Shown in pieces: positions 50,111 to 58,606 of a stretch of 64,000 nucleotides of DNA. The position numbers were made by a program, and so were the translations under genes. Position 1 is the first letter of the stretch. Each line of letters opens with the position of its first letter. The stretch lies in NCBI RefSeq assembly GCF_013204845.1, contig NZ_JABMKY010000022.1, positions 1 to 64,000 on the forward strand, written 5' to 3'. Origin of the DNA: Paenibacillus qinlingensis. GTDB lineage: Bacteria > Bacillota > Bacilli > Paenibacillales > NBRC-103111. The notes under the pieces were generated by a model, which was not told where the DNA came from, searched no databases, and worked only from the letters and a program-made list of their open reading frames with translations.

Positions 50111-52321
50111 TCAGCTAGATAACATTAAACATGCTACCATATAAGGCTTCATTCCGTCCCAGTAATCTTTAACTTGATCAGATATACGCCTTTCAGTATG
50201 CATATATAAATTAAGCATATCTATTATTGAGTCCTTTTTAATAAAGTTATTAAATTCTTTGGCTAATTTATCGTTTAGTGGTATATCATTTTGAAATTTC
50301 GAGTCACCAACTTTATTTTGTGGAAGTTTATTTCTTAACCGATCTAAGATCATGTGGACATTCGATGACAATCCACTTTTTTCATTGAATGTTATATTGT
50401 AAAATATACATGCTTTTCTACTGCAAAGTTCTATAAGTATTCTAAATAGTGATACTACAGCGATTTTGTTCTCATTAAATTCTAGATTATTTAATTCCCT
50501 AATAACCTCTTGTAACTTAGTGGATAATTCCCCCGTAGGAAAGTGAAAACTATCAAACTCTTGTTTAGAAAATCTAAAATAGTGCGCGGCTACATTCACA
50601 TTATACTTTTTTGTTTCTTGATTGCTATGGACTTTGTTGGGGTCTACTATAATAAACATTAACTCTTTATTTGATTTTTGCGATAAGTTATCTATTGCAG
50701 TATAAATTAATATATATTCTCCTTCTTTATTAATATCCATTGCTTTTGAATTATGAGAAATTGTCAACGGAAGTAGATTGCCAATGTAGTCTCTTGCTTC
50801 TACAAAATCCTTTGCATTAAAGTAGCTTGAGATATTTAAAACAACAGTACCGTTTTCAGCCCCATTTATGAGTTTAATTTCTGGCGGTTTTTTGGGGTTA
50901 GCTTGCCCCGTAACGCTTGGTCCTCCTGCAGCGGCTCCTACACCTGGTCCTCCTGCGACTCCTACACCTGGTTCTCCTGCGGCTCCTACACCTGGTCCTC
51001 CTGCGACTCCTACATCTGGTCCTCCTGCGGCTCCTACACCTGGTCCTCCTGCAGCTCCTACACCTGGACCTCCTGCGGCTCCTACACCTGGTCCTCCTGC
51101 GGCTCCTACACCTGGTCCTCCTGCGGTTCCTATATCTGGTCCTCCTGCAGCTCCTACACCTGGTCCTCCTGCGGTTCCTATATCTGGTCCTCCTGCAGCT
51201 CCTACACCTGGTCCTCCTGCGTCTCCTACATCTGGTCGTCCTCCTACGGCGGTTCCTACACTTGGTCCTCCTGTGGCGGTTCCTACACTTGGTCCTCCTG
51301 TGGCGGCTCCTACACCTGGTCCCCCTGCGCTATTCTTCCTGCTTTTAATTAACTCTTTAGTATGTTTATCAATAAGCTTTCTAATATTGTTCTTCTTCAA
51401 CCACTCATTAAATGTTTCTTCAAACATTATATATTCCTGCGAGTCACTGATAATTTCTGTTTTGGTTACATTTGATTTAAAATTTTGTAAGTTAATTACT
51501 CCAACTAATAGTCGCATCTCAGGATGTCTATCCAAACCGATCCAAATACCATAATTTAGAAGGCGTCCATTAAGATATAAATGGAATCCATTATCTGTTT
51601 TGGATGTTGTGGAATTTTCAGGTGACTTTGAAACGCCAACCCAACCGGACACATTGCAATTTTGTCCAGACATGTTATTAACTGAGAAACTAAACTCTTC
51701 GCTCCAGTAAGGATCGAAGATATATGATTTTATTCGATAGTCTTCAATAACTAGTTCAAGCTCTTCACTTTGTAAAAATCTTGAAAACGTTTTCGAAAAA
51801 TGGGCTTTAACGTTTTCTACATCATTTTTATATCTTGGTCGAGTTAAATTTGTTATCTTAATTATCGTTCCCTGTACAAAGGATTTCGGGACTTCCATCA
51901 CTTCAATTTCCCAAACGGTGGAGTAATCAGTGGCACTCAATTCTCCATTGTTATTCTCAAGTCTAACATGCAACGCAGTTTCCATATCATTTGTAGCAGT
52001 AATTATTTCTAAACTATTCCCTAAAAAAGCAGATGCAGTTTTTAAACCAAAGCCATATCCTCCGACTGTTAAATCTGAAGTTTTACTACTTTCTGCTGGT
52101 GTAAGTGCACTAACTAAACTAGTCAGATCCATGCCACATGAGTTATCAGTAACAATAATTTCTTTTTCTAAGAGTTCCACAATTACTTTGGTAGTGCCCA
52201 TTCTAGCATCTATTGAATTATCAATAAACTCTGCGATAGCTCTGCCTATAGTAAGATTCTGATTTCCCATTGTCCAAAAAAGTTTAGAAGAAATAGGAAG
52301 CTCAATTTTATGTACCTTCAT
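50111..52321 (-). CDS. MORC-like GHKL ATPase with elastin-like linker
   Basis: A 736-residue protein. Residues 1-~330 are a GHKL ATPase plus S5-like domain: N-box AEFIDNSIDAR (E31, N35), G1 DNSCGMD, G2 GGYGFGLKTAS, and a probable catalytic lysine in SNVTKTEI. This resembles the MutL/MORC-type ATPases known from bacterial restriction-modification operons. Residues ~335-470 are a repetitive Gly/Pro/Val/Ala linker of 8-residue units (GGPGVGAA) encoded by a 24-bp tandem repeat. A C-terminal ~250-residue domain follows, mostly helical at its end (LRNKLPQNKVGDSKFQ). It overlaps the upstream methyltransferase gene by 14 bases. It probably clamps and loops DNA for the system's effector. Confidence 0.8.
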   Translation of the reverse strand: MKVHKIELPISSKLFWTMGNQNLTIGRAIAEFIDNSIDARMGTTKVIVELLEKEIIVTDNSCGMDLTSLVSALTPAESSKTSDLTVGGYGFGLKTASAFLGNSLEIITATNDMETALHVRLENNNGELSATDYSTVWEIEVMEVPKSFVQGTIIKITNLTRPRYKNDVENVKAHFSKTFSRFLQSEELELVIEDYRIKSYIFDPYWSEEFSFSVNNMSGQNCNVSGWVGVSKSPENSTTSKTDNGFHLYLNGRLLNYGIWIGLDRHPEMRLLVGVINLQNFKSNVTKTEIISDSQEYIMFEETFNEWLKKNNIRKLIDKHTKELIKSRKNSAGGPGVGAATGGPSVGTATGGPSVGTAVGGRPDVGDAGGPGVGAAGGPDIGTAGGPGVGAAGGPDIGTAGGPGVGAAGGPGVGAAGGPGVGAAGGPGVGAAGGPDVGVAGGPGVGAAGEPGVGVAGGPGVGAAAGGPSVTGQANPKKPPEIKLINGAENGTVVLNISSYFNAKDFVEARDYIGNLLPLTISHNSKAMDINKEGEYILIYTAIDNLSQKSNKELMFIIVDPNKVHSNQETKKYNVNVAAHYFRFSKQEFDSFHFPTGELSTKLQEVIRELNNLEFNENKIAVVSLFRILIELCSRKACIFYNITFNEKSGLSSNVHMILDRLRNKLPQNKVGDSKFQNDIPLNDKLAKEFNNFIKKDSIIDMLNLYMHTERRISDQVKDYWDGMKPYMVACLMLSS
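50919..51317. repeat. 24-bp coding tandem repeat (12 perfect-length units, flanked by 27/30-bp variants)
   Basis: From 50946 to 51233 there are twelve consecutive 24-bp units of the type GGTCCTCCTGCGGCTCCTAC+ACCT. Two 27-bp units and a 30-bp unit lie on the right and one 27-bp unit on the left. Period lengths are multiples of three, so copy-number change would lengthen or shorten the linker without frameshift. All plus-strand frames stay open across it, producing spurious long frames. Confidence 0.9.
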
Positions 52322-53549
52322 AGACTAATTCCTTTCTTGTGGTAGTCCCTTTTTGTATTACATCATATATAATTTTTGCTACTGCCCTTGCCAATAACGG
52401 AGGGACAGCATTACCTACGAGTCTAAAGCCATGCCACTTTGTTTCGTGAAAAATCATCCAATCAGGAAAACTCATTAATCTAGCTGCCTCTCTTACGGTT
52501 ATCACACGAGGTAGTTTATAGTGAATCGGTCTTAATGCAGTATACGAACCCTTGTCGCTTTTCGTTCCAGCTCGAATTGTGGGAGATAGTCCATTTGCTT
52601 CTAATCTCTTTCTTCGGCTTTTATGCAATTCGCCTTGTTTTAGCTCCATGAACTCTTTAATAATTCTTTGATCATGTTTTGTTCTTTTGGTATTTGTAAT
52701 TAGATTCATTTGCCAATCTGACCTAGGGGTGGACTGATCGTCTTCTAGCTGAATAGACTTCCTCATTACTTGGGCATAGCTTGAGAGATATTCTCCTTCT
52801 ATTATGTTCTCTATGGTATCTCCCTCAATTAGTTCAGAATATAAATCAGGATTGGGTAAATCATTAATCGCATCAGCTACAGTAGGACAATAAAGTAACT
52901 CTCCTGATTTTTCTTCACTTGCATGATTCTTATAGATTGGATGAAATAGATATCTTGCATCTGATGGTCTAATATGAGTAGCTGAAGGGTACTCTATTTT
53001 ATAGTTTAAATCCAATCGAACACCTATAATAAAAAGCCTTTCTCTGCTTTGTGGCACTCCAAAATCTGCCGAATTAAGAACCTTGACTGGAGATATAATC
53101 GAATAGTGTTTTGACATATTGCTAATAAAAGATTGTAGGACTTCGCCTGATTTATATGAAAGTAAGCCTTTTACATTCTCCATTACAAAAAATTTAGGCA
53201 TAACTTCCAACACAATTCGAGCGTATTGACTTAGTAACTCGTTTCTCACATCGTCTAGTGATCTCTTTCCTGCCAATGAAAATCCTTGGCATGGGGGACC
53301 ACCGATTATTACATCTACTTCGCCCTGATTAACTTTCAATATTTTTAATAAATCTTCACCACTTACTTGATTGATGTCTTCATCAACAACTTCACAATGA
53401 GGGAAATTCTTTAAATGCGCCTTAATAGCAAACTCATCCATTTCAACTGCCGCGTTCACTGAAAAACCTGCCATTTCAAAACCTAAAGTTAACCCACCTG
53501 CTCCAGAAAAAAGATCAATTGCAATTGGTTTTTTAATGCTAATTTCCAT
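52308..53549 (-). CDS. dcm: DNA (cytosine-5-)-methyltransferase
   Basis: About 413 residues with all main m5C-methyltransferase motifs in order: I (IDLFSGAGGLTLG), IV (GGPPCQGFS, catalytic cysteine), VI (VMENVKG), VIII (QSRERLFIIG), a target-recognition region at ~190-330, IX (SPTIRAGT) and X (RLVGNAVPP). It would methylate cytosine in a specific, unknown site to protect host DNA. The frame can extend to a TTG at 53624 (near AAGAGG) or to ATGs at 53567 and 53558. The ATG at 53549 gives the usual short N-terminus but a poor ribosome binding site, so the start is uncertain. It leads the MORC-like operon. Confidence 0.9.
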   Translation of the reverse strand: MEISIKKPIAIDLFSGAGGLTLGFEMAGFSVNAAVEMDEFAIKAHLKNFPHCEVVDEDINQVSGEDLLKILKVNQGEVDVIIGGPPCQGFSLAGKRSLDDVRNELLSQYARIVLEVMPKFFVMENVKGLLSYKSGEVLQSFISNMSKHYSIISPVKVLNSADFGVPQSRERLFIIGVRLDLNYKIEYPSATHIRPSDARYLFHPIYKNHASEEKSGELLYCPTVADAINDLPNPDLYSELIEGDTIENIIEGEYLSSYAQVMRKSIQLEDDQSTPRSDWQMNLITNTKRTKHDQRIIKEFMELKQGELHKSRRKRLEANGLSPTIRAGTKSDKGSYTALRPIHYKLPRVITVREAARLMSFPDWMIFHETKWHGFRLVGNAVPPLLARAVAKIIYDVIQKGTTTRKELVYEGT

Positions 53550-53795
53550 GCACCTCATTAATAACATAGTAGTTATTGAATTATATTTGATATAATTCGA
53601 CTTATTTTTTCTTTTCCCTTTCAATATGCCTCTTGACTCTATAATCAGTTAATCTAGTTAATTTTCCGCCCTACTGGTGATACACTTCATCGCGGATAAT
53701 CTAAAACAGCAAATCAAAATATTCCCTCGCCAGCAAAAGAAATTGAGGACAAGAATATCACGTATCCCCATCTCGTCCCAAACTAAATTCCTTGA
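53550..53795. other. Junction between accessory island and core region
   Basis: No gene was seen. Composition changes abruptly from AT-rich (island) to GC-rich at about 53820, inside the 3' end of the rRNA methyltransferase gene. No direct repeat or transposon end was recognised. Confidence 0.4.
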
Positions 53796-55370
53796 TTACT
53801 CGAACCCCTTATATATTAATGAACAAACACTCTCCACATGCACCGTCCAAGGAAACATATCCACCGGCGTCACCTCCGCGACGCCGTACCCGCCATCGAC
53901 CAGCACGCGCAGGTCGCGCGCGAGTGTCGATGCGGAGCACGACACGTACACCACGCGCCGCGGCCGCAGCTCGAGGATGGTCGCCAGCAGCGCCGGGTCG
54001 CAGCCCTTGCGCGGCGGGTCGACCACGATCACGTCAGGCCGAACGCCCTGACGTGTCCACTCCGGCAGGACGACCTCGGCAGGTCCTGCCTCGAAGTGCA
54101 CGTTCGTCATGCCGTTTAACTCGGCATTCTTACGTGCATCGGAGATCGCCTCTTCGACGATCTCGACGCCGTACACCTGTCCCGCGCGCTGCGCCAGGAA
54201 CAGGGAAATCGTGCCGATGCCGCAGTAGGCATCGACCACAACCTCATCGCCTGTCAACGCGGCGTACTCCACTGCCTTCCCGTACAAGACTTCCGTCTGG
54301 ACGGGGTTCACTTGAAAGAAGGATCGCGCGGAAATAGCAAATTTCACTTCGCCGATATAGTCATAGATGACCTCGCTGCCCCACAGGACGCGCGTCTCAT
54401 CCCCAAAAATAACATTCGTCTGTCTCACATTAATGTTATGACAAATGCTCTTCACCGCAGGCAGAGCCTCGCGAATGCCAGCAATCCACTCATCCGCACG
54501 CGGAATCTCCGCACCATTGGTAACCAAAACGACCATGACCTCGCCCGTGCGGAAGCCGACTTTAACGACGACATGGCGCAGCAGCCCAGTCCCTGTCTCT
54601 TCACTGTACGCACGAATCCCTAAGCGTGAGCCGATCTCTTTCACACGTGCCACGACTTCGTCGTTAGCCGCATGCTGAATCAGGCACTCTTCCATGTCGA
54701 TAATGCGATGGCTGCCCTGCGCATAGAATCCGCCGATGAGGCCACCCTGTTCTTCCCCAAAAGGAACCTGAGCCTTGTTCCGATATCTCCACGGATCGGT
54801 CATCCCAAGCGTAGGATGAACAACAATCCCTTGATCTTGATCTTCATTATTAGTAGCTTGGCCGCTAGTCGGCTCTCCCGCCACCGCCAACTTCCCAATC
54901 CGCACCAAATTATCCACAACCTGCTGCCGCTTCACGCGCAACTGCGCCTCATAGCTCAAATGCTGCAGCTGACAGCCGCCACATTCATCATAAATCACAC
55001 AGTCGGGAGCAATGCGATCCGAACTCACCGAAAGCAGCTCTACCAAAGAAGCATACCCATACTGCTTTTTCAGATGCCCTACCTTAACCAATGCACGCTC
55101 ACCCGGCAGCGCCCCCGCGACAAAAAGGGTAAAGCCGTTCACACGGCCCACCCCTTCGCCATCATGGCTGATTCCGATGATCTCAGCCTCGTATTGCTGT
55201 CCGATTTGCACAGGCAAGCCTGCCATCCAAGCTGGCACTTCTTTTTTCCCTTTGCTATTTCCATTCCCTCTGTTACCAGCCGCCGAATTCCCCGCTCTTC
55301 CAGCAGATCCCGACCTGCCACTACCTCTATGTTTACCTGGCGCGGAGCCAGATGTACCTTTTGTTTTCAT
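53796..55370 (-). CDS. rlmCD: 23S rRNA (uracil-5-)-methyltransferase, RumA/RlmCD type
   Basis: A 524-residue protein. A low-complexity Gly/Ser/Arg/Lys-rich tail (residues 1-46) precedes a TRAM domain (EAEIIGISHDGEGVGRVNG). The iron-sulfur cysteine set is in CVIYDECGGCQLQHL with a later EECLIQ. The Rossmann methyltransferase has AYCGIGTISLFLA, VVDPPRKGCD and SCSASTLARDL (catalytic cysteine). It makes 5-methyluridine in 23S rRNA with SAM. The gene symbol follows the Firmicute RlmCD naming and is by family only. The last residues (CSLIYKGFE) lie at the island junction and may differ from the usual C-terminus. Confidence 0.9.
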   Translation of the reverse strand: MKTKGTSGSAPGKHRGSGRSGSAGRAGNSAAGNRGNGNSKGKKEVPAWMAGLPVQIGQQYEAEIIGISHDGEGVGRVNGFTLFVAGALPGERALVKVGHLKKQYGYASLVELLSVSSDRIAPDCVIYDECGGCQLQHLSYEAQLRVKRQQVVDNLVRIGKLAVAGEPTSGQATNNEDQDQGIVVHPTLGMTDPWRYRNKAQVPFGEEQGGLIGGFYAQGSHRIIDMEECLIQHAANDEVVARVKEIGSRLGIRAYSEETGTGLLRHVVVKVGFRTGEVMVVLVTNGAEIPRADEWIAGIREALPAVKSICHNINVRQTNVIFGDETRVLWGSEVIYDYIGEVKFAISARSFFQVNPVQTEVLYGKAVEYAALTGDEVVVDAYCGIGTISLFLAQRAGQVYGVEIVEEAISDARKNAELNGMTNVHFEAGPAEVVLPEWTRQGVRPDVIVVDPPRKGCDPALLATILELRPRRVVYVSCSASTLARDLRVLVDGGYGVAEVTPVDMFPWTVHVESVCSLIYKGFE

Positions 55371-55429
55371 AATAACCTCACTTCATCTTTTAACCTTCCA
55401 AGTGGGAGGGTTGGCACTAGCCTTTTCCC

Positions 55430-56410
55430 CTACTCATGCTCATCATGCCCATTTCCATGCCCCTTCAAATGAAACGGCGTGGTCAAAGCCTCAAGAAATT
55501 TCTTTTTATAAATGGACTGACCGGACTCATCCACGATCACCTGCAAATGGCTCTGCAAATTCGTCATTACGCAAGGCAATGTCCCGCCGAACTCTCCATC
55601 GAGGTTCAACTGAACGTAGTCCGGGGAATTAATTTCGATATGATTGGTCTGAAAATAGATCAGATTCGGATCACTCAAATGCTCGCCGCGCAGTGCCAGT
55701 GATACGATACGGATGAATTCTGCCAGGTTGCATTTCTTCAAAATAATGACGTCGAACATACCATCGTTAATGTTGGCTTCCGGTGCTAACTTCTCGAAAC
55801 CGCCTACGGAGTTGGTGTTGCCCACGAGGAAGAGCATGACTTCTTCATGCATCTCGCGATCACCGGCTTTGATATAGAGCTCGATTGGCTTGAGCCTAGG
55901 CAGCTTCTCGAGTCCCTTCATATAATAGGCCAACTGGCCGATCATGGTTTTGAGCTTGCTCGGGACTTCATACGTCAGCTCGGTCATCGAGCCGCCCCCA
56001 GCGATGTTGATGAAGTAGCGGTTGTTGATTTTGCCTACATCGATCGAGGTTGAATACTGCTGAATGATGAGGTCGCAGGCATACTCCAAGTTCTTGGGGA
56101 TACCGAGCGCACGCGCAAAATCATTCGTCGTCCCGAGCGGCAAAATGCCGAGTGGCGGTCTGCCTTCTCTTTCGGCCATGCCGTTGACGACTTCGCAAAT
56201 CGTACCATCACCGCCCGCTGCGATGATTAGGTCGAACCCGCGACTCACGGCCTCTGCCGCTGCGAGTGTGGCATCTCCTTCACCGATAGTCGCGTGAGCG
56301 GAGGTCTCGAACCCGCCGCGCTCTAAGCGTTGGAGAATTTCAGGCAATCTTTTTTTCATCTCTTCCCGGCCTGAAGTCGGATTATAGATCAATCGTGCTC
56401 GTTTGACCAC
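55430..56410 (-). CDS. dgkB: Diacylglycerol kinase (DgkB family)
   Basis: A 326-residue lipid kinase with the family motifs YNPTSGRE, AAGGDGTICEVVNG, LGILPLGTTNDFAR and FINIAGGGSMTEL. DgkB phosphorylates diacylglycerol released by lipoteichoic-acid synthesis and returns it to phosphatidic acid. A His-rich C-terminal tail (HLKGHGNGHDEHE) is unusual and might bind metal. It starts with GTG one base after the stop of the chelatase gene, with GGGGAT as ribosome binding site, and is followed by the rRNA methyltransferase gene as in related Bacilli. Confidence 0.92.
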   Translation of the reverse strand: MVKRARLIYNPTSGREEMKKRLPEILQRLERGGFETSAHATIGEGDATLAAAEAVSRGFDLIIAAGGDGTICEVVNGMAEREGRPPLGILPLGTTNDFARALGIPKNLEYACDLIIQQYSTSIDVGKINNRYFINIAGGGSMTELTYEVPSKLKTMIGQLAYYMKGLEKLPRLKPIELYIKAGDREMHEEVMLFLVGNTNSVGGFEKLAPEANINDGMFDVIILKKCNLAEFIRIVSLALRGEHLSDPNLIYFQTNHIEINSPDYVQLNLDGEFGGTLPCVMTNLQSHLQVIVDESGQSIYKKKFLEALTTPFHLKGHGNGHDEHE

Positions 56411-56411
56411 T

Positions 56412-57194
56412 CTATTTCATCCCCTGTTCATCGTATGGGAATACGGAGGCAATCTGCCCCTCCATCCATTTGGAAATTTGCGGACTCGGCAACAAGGCCC
56501 GTCCATGATACTTATAGGTTAACCCTTCCAAACGGGAAGGAATCACTTTCTGTGTAAAATACCCTTCGCTCAGAAAAAGCGGTGCAACAATCACCTTATA
56601 CGCTGGCTTCTCACGGGCCCACCAGGCCATCTTCTCTGCTAATTGATCCGGCAAAAGCATAGCAATATCCGCCTCGGCGAAGCCGCCCAGCGTTCTAACC
56701 CGCTCCGCGAGCTGCGCAAGTCCTTGGCGCCACTTCTGGTGGAAGCCATCTTCCTTACTCCCATGCCCTACCAATAGCAGAATCTCTTCCTCTGGCGACT
56801 CGGAAAGCTCTGCGATTTTGCCATAAAGAATAGCTGCAATATCGGGATGATCATCAATCGGCGATGTGAAGTGAATCCGCGCACGTATGTCTAAGAGCTC
56901 CATGTCGGTTTCGAGCACAGGCTCGGCAATAACCCCTAACGCGTAGCTGATCTCATCAATATGTGTACTCCCAGAGGACACGAACAACGGAACTACGATA
57001 ATATCGGTCACGCCTTGCGCCTCTAAGCTATAAATGCCATCTTGTATCAATTTACCCTCGACGAGTTCCAAATATGACGCATAAATGGGCATGGCATCAG
57101 GTACTTGAACCGTATTCACGGCATCCTCGACCAGCTGAACCCAGCCCTCATCACGGGATCCATGGCTAATGACCAGCACACCATATAACCTCAT
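56412..57194 (-). CDS. CbiX/SirB-type chelatase-like protein
   Basis: About 260 residues in two tandem halves of the CbiX/SirB class II chelatase fold: VLVISHGSRDEGWVQ with VPLFVSSGSTHIDE, then LLLVGHGSKEDGFHQ with VAPLFLSEGYFTQK. The paired histidines in each half form the metal site. The family inserts cobalt, iron or nickel into sirohydrochlorin-type rings; which metal is used here cannot be told. No cobalamin or sirohaem genes are adjacent. The ATG at 57194 follows GGGGGAAG, while the frame itself reaches an upstream GTG at 57209. It is co-transcribed with dgkB. Confidence 0.85.
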   Translation of the reverse strand: MRLYGVLVISHGSRDEGWVQLVEDAVNTVQVPDAMPIYASYLELVEGKLIQDGIYSLEAQGVTDIIVVPLFVSSGSTHIDEISYALGVIAEPVLETDMELLDIRARIHFTSPIDDHPDIAAILYGKIAELSESPEEEILLLVGHGSKEDGFHQKWRQGLAQLAERVRTLGGFAEADIAMLLPDQLAEKMAWWAREKPAYKVIVAPLFLSEGYFTQKVIPSRLEGLTYKYHGRALLPSPQISKWMEGQIASVFPYDEQGMK

Positions 57195-57284
57195 TCTAAC
57201 TTCCCCCACCCGTACGTACTAAGCCTATCTTCCTATGCTAACGAAAGTGGTCACCTATGTCAATTTGAAGCCTGCTTAAACAGA

Positions 57285-57317
57285 GAAAAACCCCGCATTA
57301 CACGAGGTAATACAGGA
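57285..57317 (-). terminator. Terminator of yerC
   Basis: On the minus strand an imperfect stem (CCTGTATTAC / GTGTAATGCGGGG) runs into TTTTTC, about 17 bases past the yerC stop. Confidence 0.6.
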
Positions 57318-57333
57318 TTCTGCAAGGTATTAT

Positions 57334-57624
57334 TTAACGATTCAAACGATCCAATGTCAACACATAACCATCGTTCCCGTAATTCAGGCACCTCTTGACC
57401 CGCGAAATGGTTGCTGTTGACGCCCCTGTTTCCGCTTCGATCTGGTTATACGTGCATCCTTTGCGCAGCATACGAGCCACTTCAAGGCGCTGGGACAGCG
57501 ACTGAATCTCATTCACGGTACACAAGTCGTCAAAAAAGACGTAACACTCTTCAATATCTTTCAACGTTAGTACAGCTTCGAAAAGCTGGTCTATGGCTTT
57601 ATCATTTAATTTTTTTAATTGCAT
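57334..57624 (-). CDS. yerC: YerC/YecD family TrpR-like regulator
   Basis: A 96-residue all-helical protein of the TrpR superfamily: LFEAVLTLKDIEECYVFFDD, LSQRLEVARMLRKGCTYNQI and the DNA-recognition helix ETGASTATISRVKRCLNYG. It lacks tryptophan-repressor ligand context, as usual for YerC, whose targets are poorly known. GGGAG lies ten bases before the ATG. It sits upstream of the chelatase and dgkB genes but has its own terminator. Confidence 0.9.
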   Translation of the reverse strand: MQLKKLNDKAIDQLFEAVLTLKDIEECYVFFDDLCTVNEIQSLSQRLEVARMLRKGCTYNQIEAETGASTATISRVKRCLNYGNDGYVLTLDRLNR

Positions 57625-57862
57625 CTGCTGTCAACTCCCGGTCAAAAAGCATGTTGGCTTCATGGTTCTCTAAGCTCCTGTGTATCATTCGACACGTCCT
57701 AAGCAATTCCTTCCTTTAGGATTGCAGAACGTTAAAATTTCTATGCGTTAATTGGCTAAATAGCAACAAATCCCCAAGACCCGTGACATTCGTCCATACC
57801 AAAGGTAGGCAAGTGACATATCCTGTAGGAGACAAATCTGATAAAAAGGATCGTGAATCCTA

Positions 57863-58504
57863 GTGACCAACCCAAGACAACAAATTATTGGTAATGGCGG
57901 AAATCGTCCTGAAGTAGAAACAAGGAGCTTAACCCTTCCCGGGGAGGGCTTTGGTCAATACCCAGGCTTAGGCGCTGGCAATCCCTTCGGTGGCGGCGGC
58001 TTTGAAGGCGGAGGTGGCTTCTTCGGCGGCCCTCCTGCTGGCGGCAATACCGGTGGAGGCTTCTTCGGCGGCGGCGGTGGCGGCAATGCAGGCGGTGGTT
58101 TATTTGGCGGTGGCGGAGGAAACGCCGGTGGTGGTGGTGGTGGCGGTGGCGGTGGTAACTTCCTGAGCAATCTCCTTGGCGGCGGCGGCGGTGGTGCCGC
58201 TGGAGGTTCTTCGAACCCGCTGAGCGGCTTAAATATTAAGCAAATCTCCGGCTTCGTTGAGCGGATGGGTGGTATTGACGGCATCATCGGCACGATGGGT
58301 AAGGTTCAAAAGTTCATGTCGACGTTTCAGCAAATGGCACCGATGGTGAAGACCCTCTTTGGCTCTATCGGCAAAGGAAAGGTCGCCTCCGGAGACGTAG
58401 AAGAGGTCTTCCGTCCGAAACGCAAGCGCCGTAAGAAATCCGGCTCAGGCAAAAGGCGCAAAGGCCGCTCCACATCCGGCACGGCTAAGCGCAAGCGCAG
58501 ATAG
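57863..58504 (+). CDS. Glycine-rich basic protein (YqfQ/VrrA-like)
   Basis: A 213-residue low-complexity protein in three parts. Residues ~30-125 are Gly/Phe/Asn-rich (repeats such as GGGFFGGGGGGNAGGG). Residues ~130-170 form a conserved-looking helix (SGFVERMGGIDGIIGTMGKV, QKFMSTFQQMAPMVKTLF). Residues 180-213 are strongly basic (RPKRKRRKKSGSGKRRKGRS). This layout recalls YqfQ/VrrA-type proteins linked to spores, but homology is uncertain. It starts with GTG after a weak AAAAGGAT site about 14 bases upstream. It is convergent with the SLH phosphoesterase gene across a shared terminator. No localisation signal is present. Confidence 0.65.
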   Translation: MTNPRQQIIGNGGNRPEVETRSLTLPGEGFGQYPGLGAGNPFGGGGFEGGGGFFGGPPAGGNTGGGFFGGGGGGNAGGGLFGGGGGNAGGGGGGGGGGNFLSNLLGGGGGGAAGGSSNPLSGLNIKQISGFVERMGGIDGIIGTMGKVQKFMSTFQQMAPMVKTLFGSIGKGKVASGDVEEVFRPKRKRRKKSGSGKRRKGRSTSGTAKRKRR

Positions 58505-58560
58505 TTTTATTCGTCCCATCTCTTCTCATCTTTTCATCTCATCTAAGCCAATACATTCGT

Positions 58561-58598
58561 AAAAGGCTCCCCGTCTTCATAGACGGAGGAGCCTCTTT
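58561..58598. terminator. Bidirectional terminator
   Basis: AAAAGGCTCC.CGTC and GACG.GGAGCCTCTTT form a GC-rich stem with an A-run on the left and a T-run on the right, placed between two convergent genes. Confidence 0.9.
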
Positions 58599-58606
58599 AC
58601 ATGTTG

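Noticed and set aside
50919-51317. Possible CRISPR array
   Set aside because: The repeats are directly adjacent 24-bp coding units without unique spacers, and no cas genes are present.
50868-51554. Long proline- or serine-rich plus-strand open frames in three frames
   Set aside because: They are shadows of the 24-bp tandem repeat in the minus-strand MORC-like gene, whose period is a multiple of three and keeps every frame open; none has a ribosome binding site or recognisable domain.
53792-54337. Plus-strand arginine/alanine-rich open frames opposite the rRNA methyltransferase
   Set aside because: High GC removes stop codons; the minus-strand protein has clear family motifs over the same bases.
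57955-58293. Proline-rich minus-strand open frame of 112 codons
   Set aside because: It is the complement of the poly-glycine coding region of the plus-strand gene and has no ribosome binding site.
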